Notes: generated by a model not told the origin, from the sequence alone. A DNA stretch of 64,000 nt from Acanthosepion esculentum (GCA_964036315.1 OZ038496.1:13379883-13443882), one strand, 5' to 3'; shown: positions 1 to 10,639, numbered from the stretch's first letter. Numbers and translations are program-made.

Positions 1-90
1 TCGTCATGTTAACTGAAAAACACTTATAATAAAAGAATTCATTGATTTACCAAATTTCAAAATTCATATAAAAATTCTCACTTAAATTAT

Positions 91-168
91 TTGAACATTA
101 GCGTTGCGACTTGCACGCTCCAACATTAAGCAACCGTTAATAAGTAGCACTTTCATAAAAACAAGTGC
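91..168. repeat. Fragment of a dispersed repeat shared with 7.83-7.90 kb
   Basis: The stretch around 'TTAGCGTTGCGACTTGCACG' matches the sequence at about 7,830-7,900, which lies beside a decayed transposase reading frame. It is probably the terminal part of the same DNA-transposon family. No coding sequence is visible here. Confidence 0.4.
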
Positions 169-177
169 AGTAATGGA

Positions 178-345
178 TTGGCAGTTAGGTCTCATACATA
201 GACCGGGCGTGACAGCAATATCCAATACACGGATGAATGGTAGAATTATAAAGTTGCAAAATAGATTCTGGTGAGAACAAAATGAACCAACTTTTTAGCA
301 ACAGGCCTAGTTATTTGTTTCGACGTAATCGTTCCAATTCATATC
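178..345 (-). repeat. LINE fragment (reverse-transcriptase C-terminal region)
   Basis: The sequence from 'CAATACACGGATGAATGGTA' to the stretch ending 'AGCAACAGGCCTAG' is a diverged copy of 58,195-58,315 and 2,885-3,000. At those places the minus strand reads as the region just before the C-terminal end of the LINE protein described at 35.8-40.3 kb. Only this internal slice is present, with no open frame. Confidence 0.5.
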
Positions 346-404
346 TGTGGAAAATGATAAACCGAGATGGCGCAGCACAAAATCATAAATTTAAAAAATT
401 TAGA

Positions 405-1320
405 ATTTACCATATTTGATGGTATATAAGACGCACGGGTCTATAAGACGCACCCCAATTCCAGCAAGGCAAATCAAGAAAACTTAGTAATTAGTAAAAT
501 TATTAGTAAATGGTACAGCCTAGGTTATATTTATGAAGTGTTATTTTGGTTAAACAAGCCATGATTACAATTAAACGAAAAATAATAGGAAGAAAAGAAC
601 ACAAGCCTATAAAAACTTTATTATATCCAAAGGTAAGAAAACGAACTAAAAATCAAACAGTTATTACAATTAAGCAAAACAGTACAGTTATCAGTAAAAT
701 TCAGTCAAAAATTTTCCTTTATATGATCTGTACGGCCTGCGTCGTGTAAACGTCTTAGTGGAATAGCGATTTTACAAGCGTAGCTCGGATATGGCACAAG
801 GCCGAAAGTATGGGGCACCCATTGAGGATCGAATTCAGTATTCAGTTGTAATTGTTCTAGCGAGACAAGCTTGCTAACCATTAGACCGCGTCGAGGTGCC
901 CAACGTCTTAGTGGAATAATTAGGATATAAAAATTCTGATTGTATTTATACCAATGCAACCAGAAGTTATCGCATGAAAAATATTAATGAAACCAATATA
1001 TTTTACAAATATATAATTTGAATTTATTGCATATAATTTTAATGAAACAAAGTACTAATATTAAACGTGATGAAATTAATATAATGAATATTATCAATGA
1101 TAACACTTTTAATCTGCATAATAACCTTTTAAATAATGACAATAGGTATATGAAAGTTACTCTAAAGTCTAAGCTAATAGGAGTTACCAGGTAGCTAATT
1201 TCGGCTGACTATCATGAATTTTAAACCTACATATGGCATATAAGACGCAGGGGAATTTTAAAAGATATTTTTAGTAAAAAAAAAAAAAGAAGTGCGCCTT
1301 ATATGCCGTCAAATACGTTA
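405..1320. mobile_element. Non-autonomous DNA transposon with ~31-bp terminal inverted repeats
   Basis: The left end (409-440) carries 'GGTATATAAGACGCAC' after 'TTTACCATATTTGAT'. The right end (about 1,288-1,318), read on the minus strand, gives 'TTTAACGTATTTGACGGCAT' followed by 'ATAAGGCGCAC'. The two are imperfect inverted copies. No transposase frame is visible between them; the open frame at 546-749 is lysine-rich, low in complexity and unconvincing. A tRNA-type SINE lies inside at 755-905. The superfamily is unknown. A similar architecture recurs at 44.4-45.0 kb. Confidence 0.5.
755..905 (-). mobile_element. tRNA-derived SINE, copy 1
   Basis: On the minus strand the unit starts 'GGGCACCTCGACGCGGTC', passes 'TAATGGTTAGCAAGC' (box A-like), then 'GAATTCGATCCTC' (box B-like) and 'GGGTGCCCC', whose GGTGCCC can pair with the opening GGGCACC like an acceptor stem. 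A tail of 'CTTTCGGCCTTGTGCCATAT' follows. Two more copies lie at 31,235-31,500. The intact acceptor pairing and both internal promoter boxes make a tRNA origin likely. Which tRNA is not clear. Confidence 0.6.
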
Positions 1321-1444
1321 AATGTGAAAGACCAGTCCTTCCCACTTACGGAGACAGAGGGCTCTTTGGAGTCCACTTTGGTAAACCCTGTTCTATGAGA
1401 CAAATTAACAAAGCAGAACAATACAGTAGCTCTCCGCTTCTTCT

Positions 1445-1921
1445 TTTTTAATAATTTCACACCAAGGAAGGTGATAATGCCACTAAGACGCAAGGGGTTA
1501 CTGAGAGTGAAAGTGAGTGAGGAGAAAGGACAATAAAAGAACGGATTTCAGGAAGACATAATATGGAGATTGGCGTTGCATTTAAACTTTTGAAGATCGT
1601 AGGTGGCAAGGAAGCAAAAAACCTGAATATAGTTCCACTGTCGGTAACTACGAGAAAAGAGACTGTTAGAATAGAACTCGCGGTTACATCTAGCTGTTTC
1701 GACTGTAAAAGGATGAGACCTAGTAGTCAATCTAGTAGTACGCTTAAATTCATGCGGTCCAGGTATCTAGAAGAAGAGCTCATTAGAAAAACCGGAATGA
1801 ATAAATTTGTTGAAAAGGCAGAGGGAACCCACGTCACGGCGGTTGGAAAGTGATTGAAGTCGAAATGCCTGGTCAGAACCGATAACATTACTAACCCTTC
1901 TTTGAATCTCGTCAATAATCT

Positions 1922-1922
<1 letters not shown>
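1445..1922 (-). mobile_element. LINE 3' end, truncated (C-terminus of ORF2 plus 3' UTR)
   Basis: The minus strand reads the typical tail of the LINE family in this window: a His/Pro-Phe-Thr-Val-Glu stretch ('RSHPFTVETARCNREFYSNS') and then an Arg-x-W-N segment leading to a Phe/Lys/Cys-rich end, near 1,560-1,730. The 3' UTR, 'CACTTTCACTCTCAGTAACC' followed by 'TTAGTGGCATTATC', lies toward 1,450. The copy is 5'-truncated and interrupted at 1,922 by a (TA)n run. An upstream part of the same family resumes at 2,870-3,235, so 1,922-2,870 may be later insertions. Confidence 0.7.

Positions 1923-1923
<1 letters not shown>

Positions 1924-1981
<58 letters not shown>
1924..1981. repeat. (TA)n microsatellite
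   Basis: An uninterrupted TA dinucleotide run of about 29 repeats, at the break inside the LINE remnant. Confidence 0.97.
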
Positions 1982-1984
<3 letters not shown>

Positions 1985-1985
<1 letters not shown>

Positions 1986-2170
1986 TAGATAGTTTCGCCT
2001 ATCGTCCGGTTCACTCTCTCTCTCCCCAGTCTTTTGAACAAGTTTATCGCTTGTTTAGTGTTTAAGATTGGGTTTCTGGTTCCTTCTAAAGTTTTCTCAT
2101 TCTCTTTCATTCCCAGTAGTCGCTTGTGTCTTAGTGGCATTATCGCCTTGCTCGGGGGTTGTAACAAGAA
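1985..2170 (+). repeat. LINE 3' UTR copy, plus strand
   Basis: 'TTCGCCTATCGTCCGGTTCA', then 'CAGTCTTTTGAACA' and finally 'TTAGTGGCATTATCGCCTTG'. The same ordered blocks recur at 5,990-6,125, 14,700-14,815 and 25,050-25,245 (plus) and 39,345-39,545 (minus). It is opposite in orientation to the LINE pieces on both sides, so it is a separate insertion. Confidence 0.65.
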
Positions 2171-2330
2171 GAGAGATAGGGAAATATGATTTATACTCTC
2201 ACTGTTTGCATTGTTATATCCGTGATATAACAACACCAATTTTTCACTAGCGGATCGGAATGGCTGACAGGAAATAGAATGGCAAACATGCTTTGTTCTC
2301 TGAGTTTTATAATACTAAGACATACACAAA

Positions 2331-2333
2331 ACC

Positions 2334-2397
<64 letters not shown>

Positions 2398-2398
2398 G
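2331..2398. repeat. (GATA)n microsatellite
   Basis: About 17 tandem TAGA/GATA tetramers. Between here and 2,785 I see no gene: the 67-codon open frame at 2,552-2,755 has no recognisable content. Confidence 0.95.
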
Positions 2399-2786
2399 TC
2401 CCATGTAGGGAACTATATATCACATATATCTACACAGAAAAGCAAAGTATAAAAAGGAACAAAAAGGGAAGGTCTTACATATAATTGGAGATACTCCTAA
2501 CCTGGAGAAGACATTTTTAGGAATCCAGATTTAAACGAGCCGGATTTATCTATGTCCCAAAGGGAAACGGCACCATGTTCGTGTAAGCTGCTGGTGTGGA
2601 GAGTGCAAATTAACCCTCAGAAAGAAGAAGAAAGGAATCTTCTCGTTTGGTTGCTGTCCACGAACCTAAAAATGATGCCTCTTTGGTCACTGTATGGAAT
2701 GAAGTCACGATGCTGCCGTTATGTGACCCACGTAACTTATCTCCACCAAAGGTAGATAAGCGTCTTCTGTATCCCTACAGGGTGAA

Positions 2787-2789
2787 TTG

Positions 2790-2868
<79 letters not shown>
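2787..2868. repeat. (TA)n-(CA)n-(TA)n compound microsatellite
   Basis: TA run, then ten CA repeats, then a second TA run. Confidence 0.95.
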
Positions 2869-2869
<1 letters not shown>

Positions 2870-2870
<1 letters not shown>

Positions 2871-3235
2871 CAAGCGCACCATATATGGAAGCATTATTCA
2901 GTGCACGGACGAATGGTAGATTTATAAATGTGCGAAATGGATTCTGATGAAAGCTGTCTGGCACGACAGAGTAAAAAGAAATTTTCAAGCAGCAGACCTT
3001 GCAATTGATTTAATATAACAGCTCCACTTCATATATAAATAGCAAGCGTGAGTCCAAAAAGGCACAATGAGTTGCTGTCCTGAGGTTAGCATCAGCCATG
3101 CTGATGGAGGGCAAAATGGTTCTGGAGGGCAAAAATTATGATTAAAGGAAATCAGTTTCGTTTTGGAGGCGTTAAAATTACAAGTCATTTCTTGCTCCAG
3201 TTACAACTGATTGGAGGTCATTTTCGATAGAAGTT
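2870..3235 (-). mobile_element. LINE internal fragment (late reverse-transcriptase region)
   Basis: The minus strand reads 'NASKTKLISFNHN' near 3,150, which corresponds to the Asn-x-x-Lys-T-K-L segment after the RT palm in the LINE copies at 40.2 kb, 48.8 kb and 58.5 kb. It continues toward 2,880 as the part before the 'CSHIW' segment. Stops and frameshifts are present. It probably belonged with 1,445-1,922 before (TA)n growth and other insertions separated them. Confidence 0.6.
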
Positions 3236-3452
3236 GCCAGGTTTTACTTTGTCAGGCCTATCGAACTTATTATGAAGGCAAGAGTAAATAGTTGTATCGT
3301 CTGCATACTTTCGAATAAGTTTTTGCCACATTTATATCGGAACGGAATAAGAAATTTGTTTTGTCGTAAATTGGCATTTACTCAAAATTATCTTGTGTCT
3401 CGCCGAAGCATGAATTTTAAGAATATCGAACTTTAAAACGGAAATGTGACTT

Positions 3453-3930
3453 TATGTTATGGTGTTGAAACCATAGAATAATAACAGAGACTCGGATATA
3501 AAGTTAAACGGTATATTATTCACGGAAACGTAGTACAAAGTATGTGGGCTGGAGAGTACTTCTCTCACTGGTGTCCTGACTCACTCATTCATACACTCAC
3601 TCAGTGATACACTCTTGGTGACTCCCGATATTTAACAACCCCACCCCCACATGGGTCGTATATGGCACAAGGCCGGTTTAATGTGGGCTCTCCGAGCCCG
3701 TAGGCTCGGCCAAAAATATGCCCATGAGAACCCGTATAAACTGTTTCAGGGACTGTCTACCTCCCCGGACGAAACTTTGCCCTGCGGCAAAGCCTCGTCC
3801 GAGTTCCTCTCTGCCAAAGCAGAAAGTTCGACAGGAGTCACACGTGGTGACTGCCTCCTTACTAGAAATTGGTAGCCGCATATAAGTGTGGAAGAGTCCA
3901 TTTGTAGGTCTGTCAGGTTCCCACAATACC
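3453..3930 (-). mobile_element. Probable 3' LTR of a Ty3/gypsy retrotransposon
   Basis: On the minus strand, a G-rich tract follows directly after the end of a gypsy-type pol frame. The next sequence starts 'TGTGGGAACCTGACAGACC' and I place its end near 'CAACACCATAACA' (TG...CA ends). The stretch is GC-richer than its surroundings and can form hairpins, such as 'GCCGAGCCTACGGGCTCGG'. The 5' LTR is not in the window, and the exact 3' border is an estimate. Confidence 0.5.
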
Positions 3931-3946
3931 CCCCTTCCAAGCCTTT
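3931..3946 (-). promoter_or_regulatory. Polypurine tract before the LTR
   Basis: Minus-strand 'AAGGCTTGGAAGGGGGG' lies between the pol stop and the LTR start, the expected place for the plus-strand primer of an LTR retrotransposon. Confidence 0.45.
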
Positions 3947-4300
3947 TACTTGGTAAAAAGGGTTAATACCAAAGTAATTGGGTTAATTGTCAAAGGTTCG
4001 GTGAATTTCCTTTTTCTCCCCGACCTTCGTTGTTCAGGCGTATGTTGCGGGGGTTCGAGGTCAAATGTGTCGTAAATGATCTCGATGGGTTCTTCCACTT
4101 CATCCTGTGTGCTGTTAGAATCTATTTCACGCCGTTTTTTGATTTGATTTATATGTCTTTTATGTGTATGTCTTGGTCCTTGTATAATATACACCATTTC
4201 GCCGATCCTTCTAGTGATCGTGCCTTCCTCCCAGTACGGCACAATACTTTAATATGTTTGTTTTTACAGATCGCGACAGCTATTAGGCAGATGTGATTAA
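3946..4300 (-). pseudogene. Ty3/gypsy pol, C-terminal end (after integrase core), 5'-truncated
   Basis: A 98-codon frame (3,946-4,242) contains 'VYIIQGPRHTHKRHINQIKK' followed by an acidic linker and 'PPQHTPEQRRSGRKRKF' before a stop. Short linker tails of this sort, with an Arg/Lys-rich Arg-x-Ser-x-Arg-x-Arg end, are what I know from the extreme C-terminus of gypsy-group pol polyproteins in invertebrates. No integrase core, RT or protease lies upstream; the frame decays by 4,300. With the adjoining polypurine tract and LTR this is the 3' end of one insertion. The assignment rests on sequence style and position, with no catalytic motif visible. Confidence 0.6.
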
Positions 4301-4940
4301 ATACACTTTAATGTTTAAAAAAATATATTCAGTATTATTATTGTTTATAAGAATTACCACAAAGCTATATTGTGGGAAAAGGAATTTTCGACAATATATG
4401 CATTTTTTACGTATTTATGGTTATTTTTTAACTTTTATAAAAAAAATGACATTCTTGTACATGTAGGTATGGATAATATTATACATTAATTACTAATTTT
4501 TTTAATTAATAATTATTTGTGCTCAGTTGTTGACATTAATAGCTATCTGCTGATGTGTTAAAATTTTGGAATAATGCAATAATAAAAATTTAAATTTCAT
4601 CTCTCTGATAGATGTTGCCATCTGTCAAAATATTTCAACGCCTTCTCCAAGAAGACTAAAAATCCTTAAGCTGTATTTTTTGTTCTCAGATTCGAAAAAA
4701 TTAATTTCTCATTGACTATCTCGGCTTGATTGAACATGAAGACTTTAGATCTGTCAGTCGAATCAACCTTTAAGCTATTTATATGGAGCAATCGTCTTGT
4801 CCGATCAATGATTTCGACTGCTTTGAAAAAAAAAACGTTTTTTCATTTTTTTCTTTTTTTTTTTTTTGTCAGTCGCTATCGAATAAAAAATTCTCTTTAT
4901 TCAATATAGCTTCTCTGATAAGCTCCTAGGATAACAATGC
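4301..4940. other. Nothing recognised
   Basis: AT-rich sequence with poly(A) and poly(T) runs (for example 4,825-4,867). I see no coding, RNA or clear repeat structure on either strand. Confidence 0.6.
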
Positions 4941-4957
4941 TTAAAAACATTTCATTG

Positions 4958-4985
4958 TGTGTGGTGTGTGTGTGTGTGTGTGTGG

Positions 4986-5016
<31 letters not shown>

Positions 5017-5065
5017 TGGTGTGTGTGTGTGGTGTGTGTGTGTGGTGTGTGTGTGTGTGTGGTGT

Positions 5066-5118
<53 letters not shown>

Positions 5119-5138
5119 TGCGTGCGTGTGTGTGTGTA
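4958..5138. repeat. (GT)n microsatellite with GTG interruptions and a GTGC block
   Basis: Long GT run broken by extra G residues, then seven GTGC/CGTG tetramers at 5,098-5,126. The open frames here on both strands are artefacts of the repeat. Confidence 0.95.
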
Positions 5139-5349
5139 ATTTGCACACCTAAGAATATAAATAAAAGACTAGGGTACGTACATCGTATGATAATTGACGC
5201 GCACCGTGTTTAATTTTATTACTTATCATTCTTACAATGTACTTTTTTTTTATTATCTTTTCCTTCCGAAGAGAAAAGAAAAACAATTTAATGTAAACAA
5301 ACAATAAGTAAATCATATAATTTCCTATTGATAAACAAAAAAAAAAATG

Positions 5350-5445
5350 GAAAGGTGTGTGTATGCGTGTGAGTGCACGGCGGTGTGCGTGTGCCTGTGT
5401 GTGTATGCGTTTGTGGGCGCGCGCGTGCGTACGTTGTTAGTTTGT
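5350..5445. repeat. Degenerate (GT)n tract
   Basis: GT-rich sequence with GC interruptions, including a GCGCGCG core near 5,417. It lies in otherwise unremarkable DNA (5,140-5,640). Confidence 0.8.
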
Positions 5446-5647
5446 GTTTTGTTAAAGCAAACAAACTGTAACTGATGTCGCTAAGTTTGCAAACGTTTAT
5501 TCTGCCGGAAGCGGGATTCACAAAAGTCAAAAACAGACAGACAATGTCGCCGCCACTGCACCGCCTCCCCTCAACACACCTCACCCACCTCCGACACCTC
5601 TCATTGCTGCCAAAGATATATTTATTTACTTATCTACACGGATCGCG

Positions 5648-6125
5648 TATGTACCTGCTCACATAGGTGTCGTTTCCCATTGTACGTCTATCCAAACGCT
5701 TCCAGACACTACCTGAGCTGAAATTGGTTGGGCACAGGGCGAAATGTGAAGAAATGAAGCTAGGAAGATTGCGTAGCGTCAGTCTTTAAACTAGCATTGA
5801 AAATCAGCATTAACAGTGTGTAAGTGTACACAGCTAAATATTCACGCGTTCATCTAATCTCAATATGATAAAAATATAGATTTCTGGCTTAAAGTGCTCA
5901 ATAACAGGGGTAGAGCGTATGTAAATATAAAAATGGGCGCCCAGCGGCGACATTCTGTTTTCTTCTTAAACGCAACCTTTTATATAGGTTTAATAAGAAT
6001 AGATAGGTTCGCCTATCGTCCGGTTCACACCCCTCCCCGGTCTTTTGAACAGGAGTAGAGGTTTATCATTGTTTCTTGTTTATAGTTAGGGTTCTGGTTC
6101 CTGCTAAAGTCTACTTCAACTCTAT
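5648..6125 (+). repeat. Dispersed repeat, copy A (partner at 14.25-14.82 kb)
   Basis: Blocks such as 'CTGAGCTGAAATTGGTTGGG' and 'CTTTAAACTAGCATTGAAAA', then the LINE-type 3' UTR 'CGCCTATCGTCCGGTTCACA', occur in the same order at 14,250-14,815. The body (5,648-5,960) is non-coding. A LINE-type 3' tail on a non-coding body suggests a non-autonomous element that borrows the LINE's machinery; this is inference. Confidence 0.6.
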
Positions 6126-6189
6126 ACTTCTAACGTCTCCGAATGAACTCTGAAATGTTATTCACTAATCAAATCTTGGCCTCTTCAAA

Positions 6190-7126
6190 ACTATACCATT
6201 TCATGTTCAATTTGGGACTAATCAGAGTCATTTTGGGAATAAGCAAGTTCATAATGAAATAGCCAAGTTCAGAATAGGACGTAGCAAATTCAAAATGAAA
6301 TAAGCAAGTTTGAATTGGTTCTAAGCAGACTCATTATAGAAAAATGTTTCGAACATATCTGCGCGTTTCAATAAACAAATATGGACTGAAAAATCAACTG
6401 GGCGGTAAATCAGATAATTAAAAACCATAGCGCAGCTTTGCATAAATTTTACTATCAATTCCTTGCAAGAGCCTATTCTTGAACGGCTAAAGTTCTGTCA
6501 AAGTTTCTGTCACTTTCGTTGATAAGACAATCAAGGAGAAGAGAAGAAGAAAGAAAGAGAGAGATAGACTGCATATAGTGTTAAAAAAAGAGAATAAGAG
6601 AGAGTTATTCAAAACGAAATGATTTGGGGACAACAGAGCAAATCCCGAAAGTACTAAAAAATAGGCAGCAAGGAAATACTGAATGCATATATCAAGACAG
6701 AGGTTTGAAAAAAAGATAGTCAGAGATTTTATTCGCTGAAAGTTGCATCCAAAAAACATCCACATTTCATAAATTTTCTTGATTTATTGATTACTCCCAG
6801 AAGATAAAACATTTCAATAGTAAAGTTTAATTGAACATTATTATTTTACCATGAAAATATTTAATTTTAAAGTCTTTTTTAGCAAAATAATTGCTCAGTC
6901 CCAAATTGAATTTGCCTAATCCATTTTGAACTTGCTAAGTCCCAAATAAAATTTCCTTTTCCATTTTAAATTTGATTATTTCATTTTAAATCTGCTTAGT
7001 CCCAATTTAAATTTGACGATCCCATTTTGAATTTGCTATGTCCCATTTTGAACTTGACTATTTCATTACGAACTTGCTTAGTCCCAAAATGACTTTGATT
7101 AGTCCCAAGTTGAACTTGAAATGGTA
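6190..7126. repeat. Foldback: inverted arms built of ~25-bp subrepeats
   Basis: The left arm (about 6,195-6,345) has phrases such as 'AAATTCAAAATGAAATAAGC', and the right arm (about 6,895-7,126) holds their reverse complements, for example 'CCCATTTTGAACTTGACTAT'. Each arm is itself a loose tandem of a unit like 'AGTCCCATTTTGAACTTGCT'. The roughly 550-bp centre contains a purine-rich stretch (6,530-6,610) and no gene. Confidence 0.65.
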
Positions 7127-7364
7127 TAGAGTTCGCAGTTATCTTCCCTGCATAGCCCCAATAATTTCACTTCTAGCCCTTTCTTACACTAATATAAAAT
7201 CACACAGTAACCGTCTACACTGAGTGTCTCTTGGGCCTTATATTGAATGAACATTAGAAACACACGCACATACATATATAAATATATATGTGTGTGCCAT
7301 TCGCAGAGAGTACTCTTTCGCTGAATCACAACAGCTCTTCAGTGCGACTAGACATCTGAATATC

Positions 7365-7442
7365 CTCAAGCCAGGATTGAAACCCAGCCGATTTGGTGTC
7401 AGTCAGAGTTTCTACCACTGAGCTATCTTCACTCGACAGACT
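7365..7442 (-). mobile_element. tRNA-derived SINE head or tRNA pseudogene
   Basis: The minus strand reads 'GATAGCTCAGTGGTAGA' (a perfect box A, TAGCTCAGTGG) and, about 35 nt on, 'GGGTTTCAATCCTGG' (box B with T for the usual G). No clean acceptor stem closes it, so it is more likely a SINE head or dead copy than a working tRNA gene. Confidence 0.55.
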
Positions 7443-7613
7443 GAGTCTGCCAAATCTAGTGTATTGTTTTTACAAATGTAAACACATGCCCAACAAGTGC
7501 TCCATTCATTTTACTGAAGAGCTTCGCATTTGCGCAGGTGACTGTTGTTTTTAGAATTAGCTTGTCATTTAACAGTGCTGAATTAAAAATATATTTTCAA
7601 GAGCTAAATTATG

Positions 7614-7615
<2 letters not shown>

Positions 7616-7666
<51 letters not shown>
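7616..7666. repeat. (TA)n microsatellite
   Basis: About 25 TA repeats. Confidence 0.97.
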
Positions 7667-7669
<3 letters not shown>

Positions 7670-7799
7670 AATAATATAGTCATAAAGTCAATGATATAAA
7701 ATGGTGAAATCCCTTCGCTAACAAAATTTAAATCACTCGATGAATATTATGATCCTTGTTTTATTTTTGTTTTTTAATTATAAATTATATTAGGTCGTC

Positions 7800-8290
7800 C
7801 TTAAATACGTAAGTACTTTCGACTGTACATTCAACCTTAGCGTTGTGACTGCACGCTCCACAAGTTTGTATCCGTTATCAATAACACATTTCAAAAAACA
7901 TATTTCGATTCGCATTATATTTTTTTGTCTCGGATGCTACCTGTATTTTACCCCAAAACAAAATGACTGAACACGTTGCAAATGGTATAGATGCAAAAGT
8001 TGCTCTTGTCCGACATGCGGTATTATGAGATGTCCAACATGCTAGAGCCACCTGACGTATGCTGTCTCCGGCAGCCTGTAGAATGTGTCCCTCATGGTCG
8101 TGCACACGAGCGGGTCTTCCTCGATCCATAGTTTGTGGTGCCACCGATCCTGTCTCAGCAACGCGACGATAAACTGCAGAAAAGGTTGGATGACTCGGCT
8201 GCCTTCGGTCTGGAAACGTAATCTGATACAGCCGTGCAGCCTCGCGTCCATTACCATTCGCGAGGCCATATGTAAAAATTATATCTGCCT
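7800..8290 (-). pseudogene. Transposase remnant, N-terminal helix-turn-helix region
   Basis: Overlapping minus-strand frames, shifted against one another, read 'TFSAVYRRVAETGSVAPQTM' and then 'DRGRPARVHDHEGHILQA' (about 8,200-8,080), followed by an Ile/Ala-rich helix and, in another frame, 'LHLYHLQRVQ'. This order, with Ser-Val-Ala-Pro, Gly-Arg-Pro and a Tyr-His-Leu-Gln segment, matches the DNA-binding N-terminus I know from one mariner/Tc1-type transposase group in arthropods and molluscs. No catalytic domain follows. Several frameshifts show it is dead. The flank at 7,830-7,900 recurs at the start of the window. Confidence 0.5.
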
Positions 8291-8566
8291 GCTCATGATA
8301 TGAATATCCTGCTATTGCTCAAAGGAACACTTCTCAGTTAACTCACTACTACTCATGTTAATTATTGAAGACAGCCTAGCCACAAAAGTACACAAATGAC
8401 AAATGTAACCTAGTCTAAATGGCAACGTAGCATCATCTACCATAAACTTTCTTTAAACTTAATAATTCAAAAACGAAGGATTTGCACACATATATTTATA
8501 TGGACTTTTGTCCTTATATTAATGTGAGGAACTCGCCCCAAAATTTGTGAAGGTATTTTTCATACA

Positions 8567-8569
<3 letters not shown>

Positions 8570-8651
<82 letters not shown>
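8570..8651. repeat. (TA)n microsatellite
   Basis: About 41 TA repeats, directly before a foldback structure. Confidence 0.97.
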
Positions 8652-8653
<2 letters not shown>

Positions 8654-8699
8654 TAGTACTTAGTGGAAAGTGCTCCATATCAGTGATAGAGCTAACATA

Positions 8700-8972
8700 T
8701 TCAGTTGTATGGATATGAGCTTGTGACTTTGTGTTTCACACTTTTGCGATCATCAGACAAACTGGTTTATTTTTTTTTAATGGATCTGTTTATGCTTATT
8801 TGTGCTTGATTATGTTTAGTGGTGGGAGGGAGAATTTCTTGTGTTTGTTTGGGATGACACTGTCACGCACATAGACACACAGACCTACAGGTGTACGCAT
8901 TAAACCAGTTTGTCTAATGATCGCACAAGCGTGAAACCCAGGGTCACAAACTAATATCCATACAACTGAGTA
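8700..8972. repeat. Inverted repeat with ~72-bp arms
   Basis: The left arm at about 8,700-8,770 ('CAGTTGTATGGATATGAGCT' and on to 'GACAAACTGGTTTA') has its reverse complement at about 8,900-8,972 ('TAAACCAGTTTGTCTAATGA' and on to 'ATCCATACAACTG'). The spacer is about 130 bp. Both sides are flanked by TA runs. It is probably a foldback or MITE-like element. Confidence 0.7.
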
Positions 8973-8984
8973 TATATATATATG

Positions 8985-9019
<35 letters not shown>

Positions 9020-9033
9020 GTGTATGTGTGTGA
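8973..9033. repeat. (TA)n-(TG)n compound microsatellite
   Basis: Short TA run followed by TG repeats with two interruptions. Confidence 0.95.
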
Positions 9034-9059
9034 AAATCCATGGTTAAGTAATTCAAGTA

Positions 9060-9920
9060 GATCCTAATAATATAAAATATTAAAACTGATCTACAAAAGA
9101 GAGCTCAATATATTTATTATAGAGCATATAAATGAATTCCATAAAAATAAAACTCTATTACCCCATTCAGATGGTCATTTCACCACCACCACCCCGGAAA
9201 ATTGTCCCTAGGGTTTGTCAATGCAAAAATGTTTAAGAAAATGAATTTTAACGGGGTTTTTTTTTAAGAAATTTGAAAAATAAGCATTAAAGAAGGAAAG
9301 AAAGAAGGAGGAAAAGGGGAAGAAAAAGAAAGAAGAGGAACAATCAACAAATAAGGGAAATGGCATAAAAGAGAGAACAGGAAAGACAGGAAATCATGAC
9401 ATAGACAAATCTAGACAGAATATGAAAACTGTGGAAGATTAACAATGACCTATATTTAACATATCAACACTTACTCAAAATGGGAAAAACTTACATAGGA
9501 AAATTCAAATATAAAAGTTAAGCAAAACAAGAGTTATAAAAGTCATGGATAAAGGAAAGATTATGAATATAAAAAATACTATTTTATAATTTTAAAATAG
9601 TCTAAAAAATTTTTAATACTAATAACTTATATTAAATTAATATATGGTTATACCAAATTTTAATTATTAAGACAGATTTAATATTAATAAAAATGTATTT
9701 ACTTATTAAATAGTACATGACAACAATTAAATAACTTATTAAGTATTAATTTTTTGAAGTACGTTTTATTTTCTGTCAAGTATGCTTTTATCTCCGTGAA
9801 TCCGAAGCTAATTTCTGCTGCTATGGGAGTTTATCGCTTATAAAATTTTGGTGATCGCCGACGTGTATAAGAAAGACAACCTATTCACCCACAATAAACA
9901 GAGGGGTGTGAACAAATCGG
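9060..9920. other. Nothing recognised
   Basis: AT-rich; a purine-rich tract lies at 9,290-9,350. No gene, RNA or clear repeat is visible on either strand. Confidence 0.55.

Positions 9921-9922
<2 letters not shown>

Positions 9923-9965
<43 letters not shown>
9923..9965. repeat. (GATA)n microsatellite
   Basis: About 10 tandem tetramers. Confidence 0.95.
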
Positions 9966-9966
<1 letters not shown>

Positions 9967-10158
9967 GGGTTGCCTTCCTTTCAAGAAAAGAATTCCAAGA
10001 TTATTAATCTTCTTTTTTCTTTTGCAGTTGTAGTGGTAGAATATTGTCGACCAACATCTGAATTAAATTAGAACGGTCACTGTGAATTTGTGCTATATAT
10101 TTACATATTCTACTTACCTCACACAGTTGACAGGTCAATCTTAGTGAGAGAAATTTTG

Positions 10159-10162
<4 letters not shown>

Positions 10163-10212
<50 letters not shown>
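10163..10212. repeat. (TA)n microsatellite
   Basis: About 25 TA repeats. Confidence 0.97.
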
Positions 10213-10216
<4 letters not shown>

Positions 10217-10497
10217 AACCACAACAGATAAGTTACTTAATATTTTGTTATTCTTTTTTTTTTTCATGTTGGCGGATTAGTTTCTTCCTCTTGAAGGTGT
10301 TCACATTTCATGGACTTTGAATTTCATTCACTCCTTTTCTTTCTTGATAATGACTGAAGCCAGTTAAAATATTTCAGCCTTAATAAGAACTGCGAATTGT
10401 GGACAGTTCTTTCAACAGTGATATACTGCAGCTAATCCACGATGAAAAACTTCATAAAAATGTAAACTTAACTTGTGTTCTTTCCCAAAACTTGTCT

Positions 10498-10499
<2 letters not shown>

Positions 10500-10578
<79 letters not shown>
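10500..10578. repeat. (TA)n-(GA)n compound microsatellite
   Basis: About 23 TA repeats followed by about 16 GA repeats. Confidence 0.97.
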
Positions 10579-10582
<4 letters not shown>

Positions 10583-10639
10583 GTCTGCTCTACGTTTATA
10601 TCGAGCTCTTTAGTTAGTTGTTTACTCGTATCGGGGTTT

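Noticed and set aside
4897..5213. Cys/Val and His/Thr-rich frames
   Set aside because: Artefacts of the GT/CA microsatellite.
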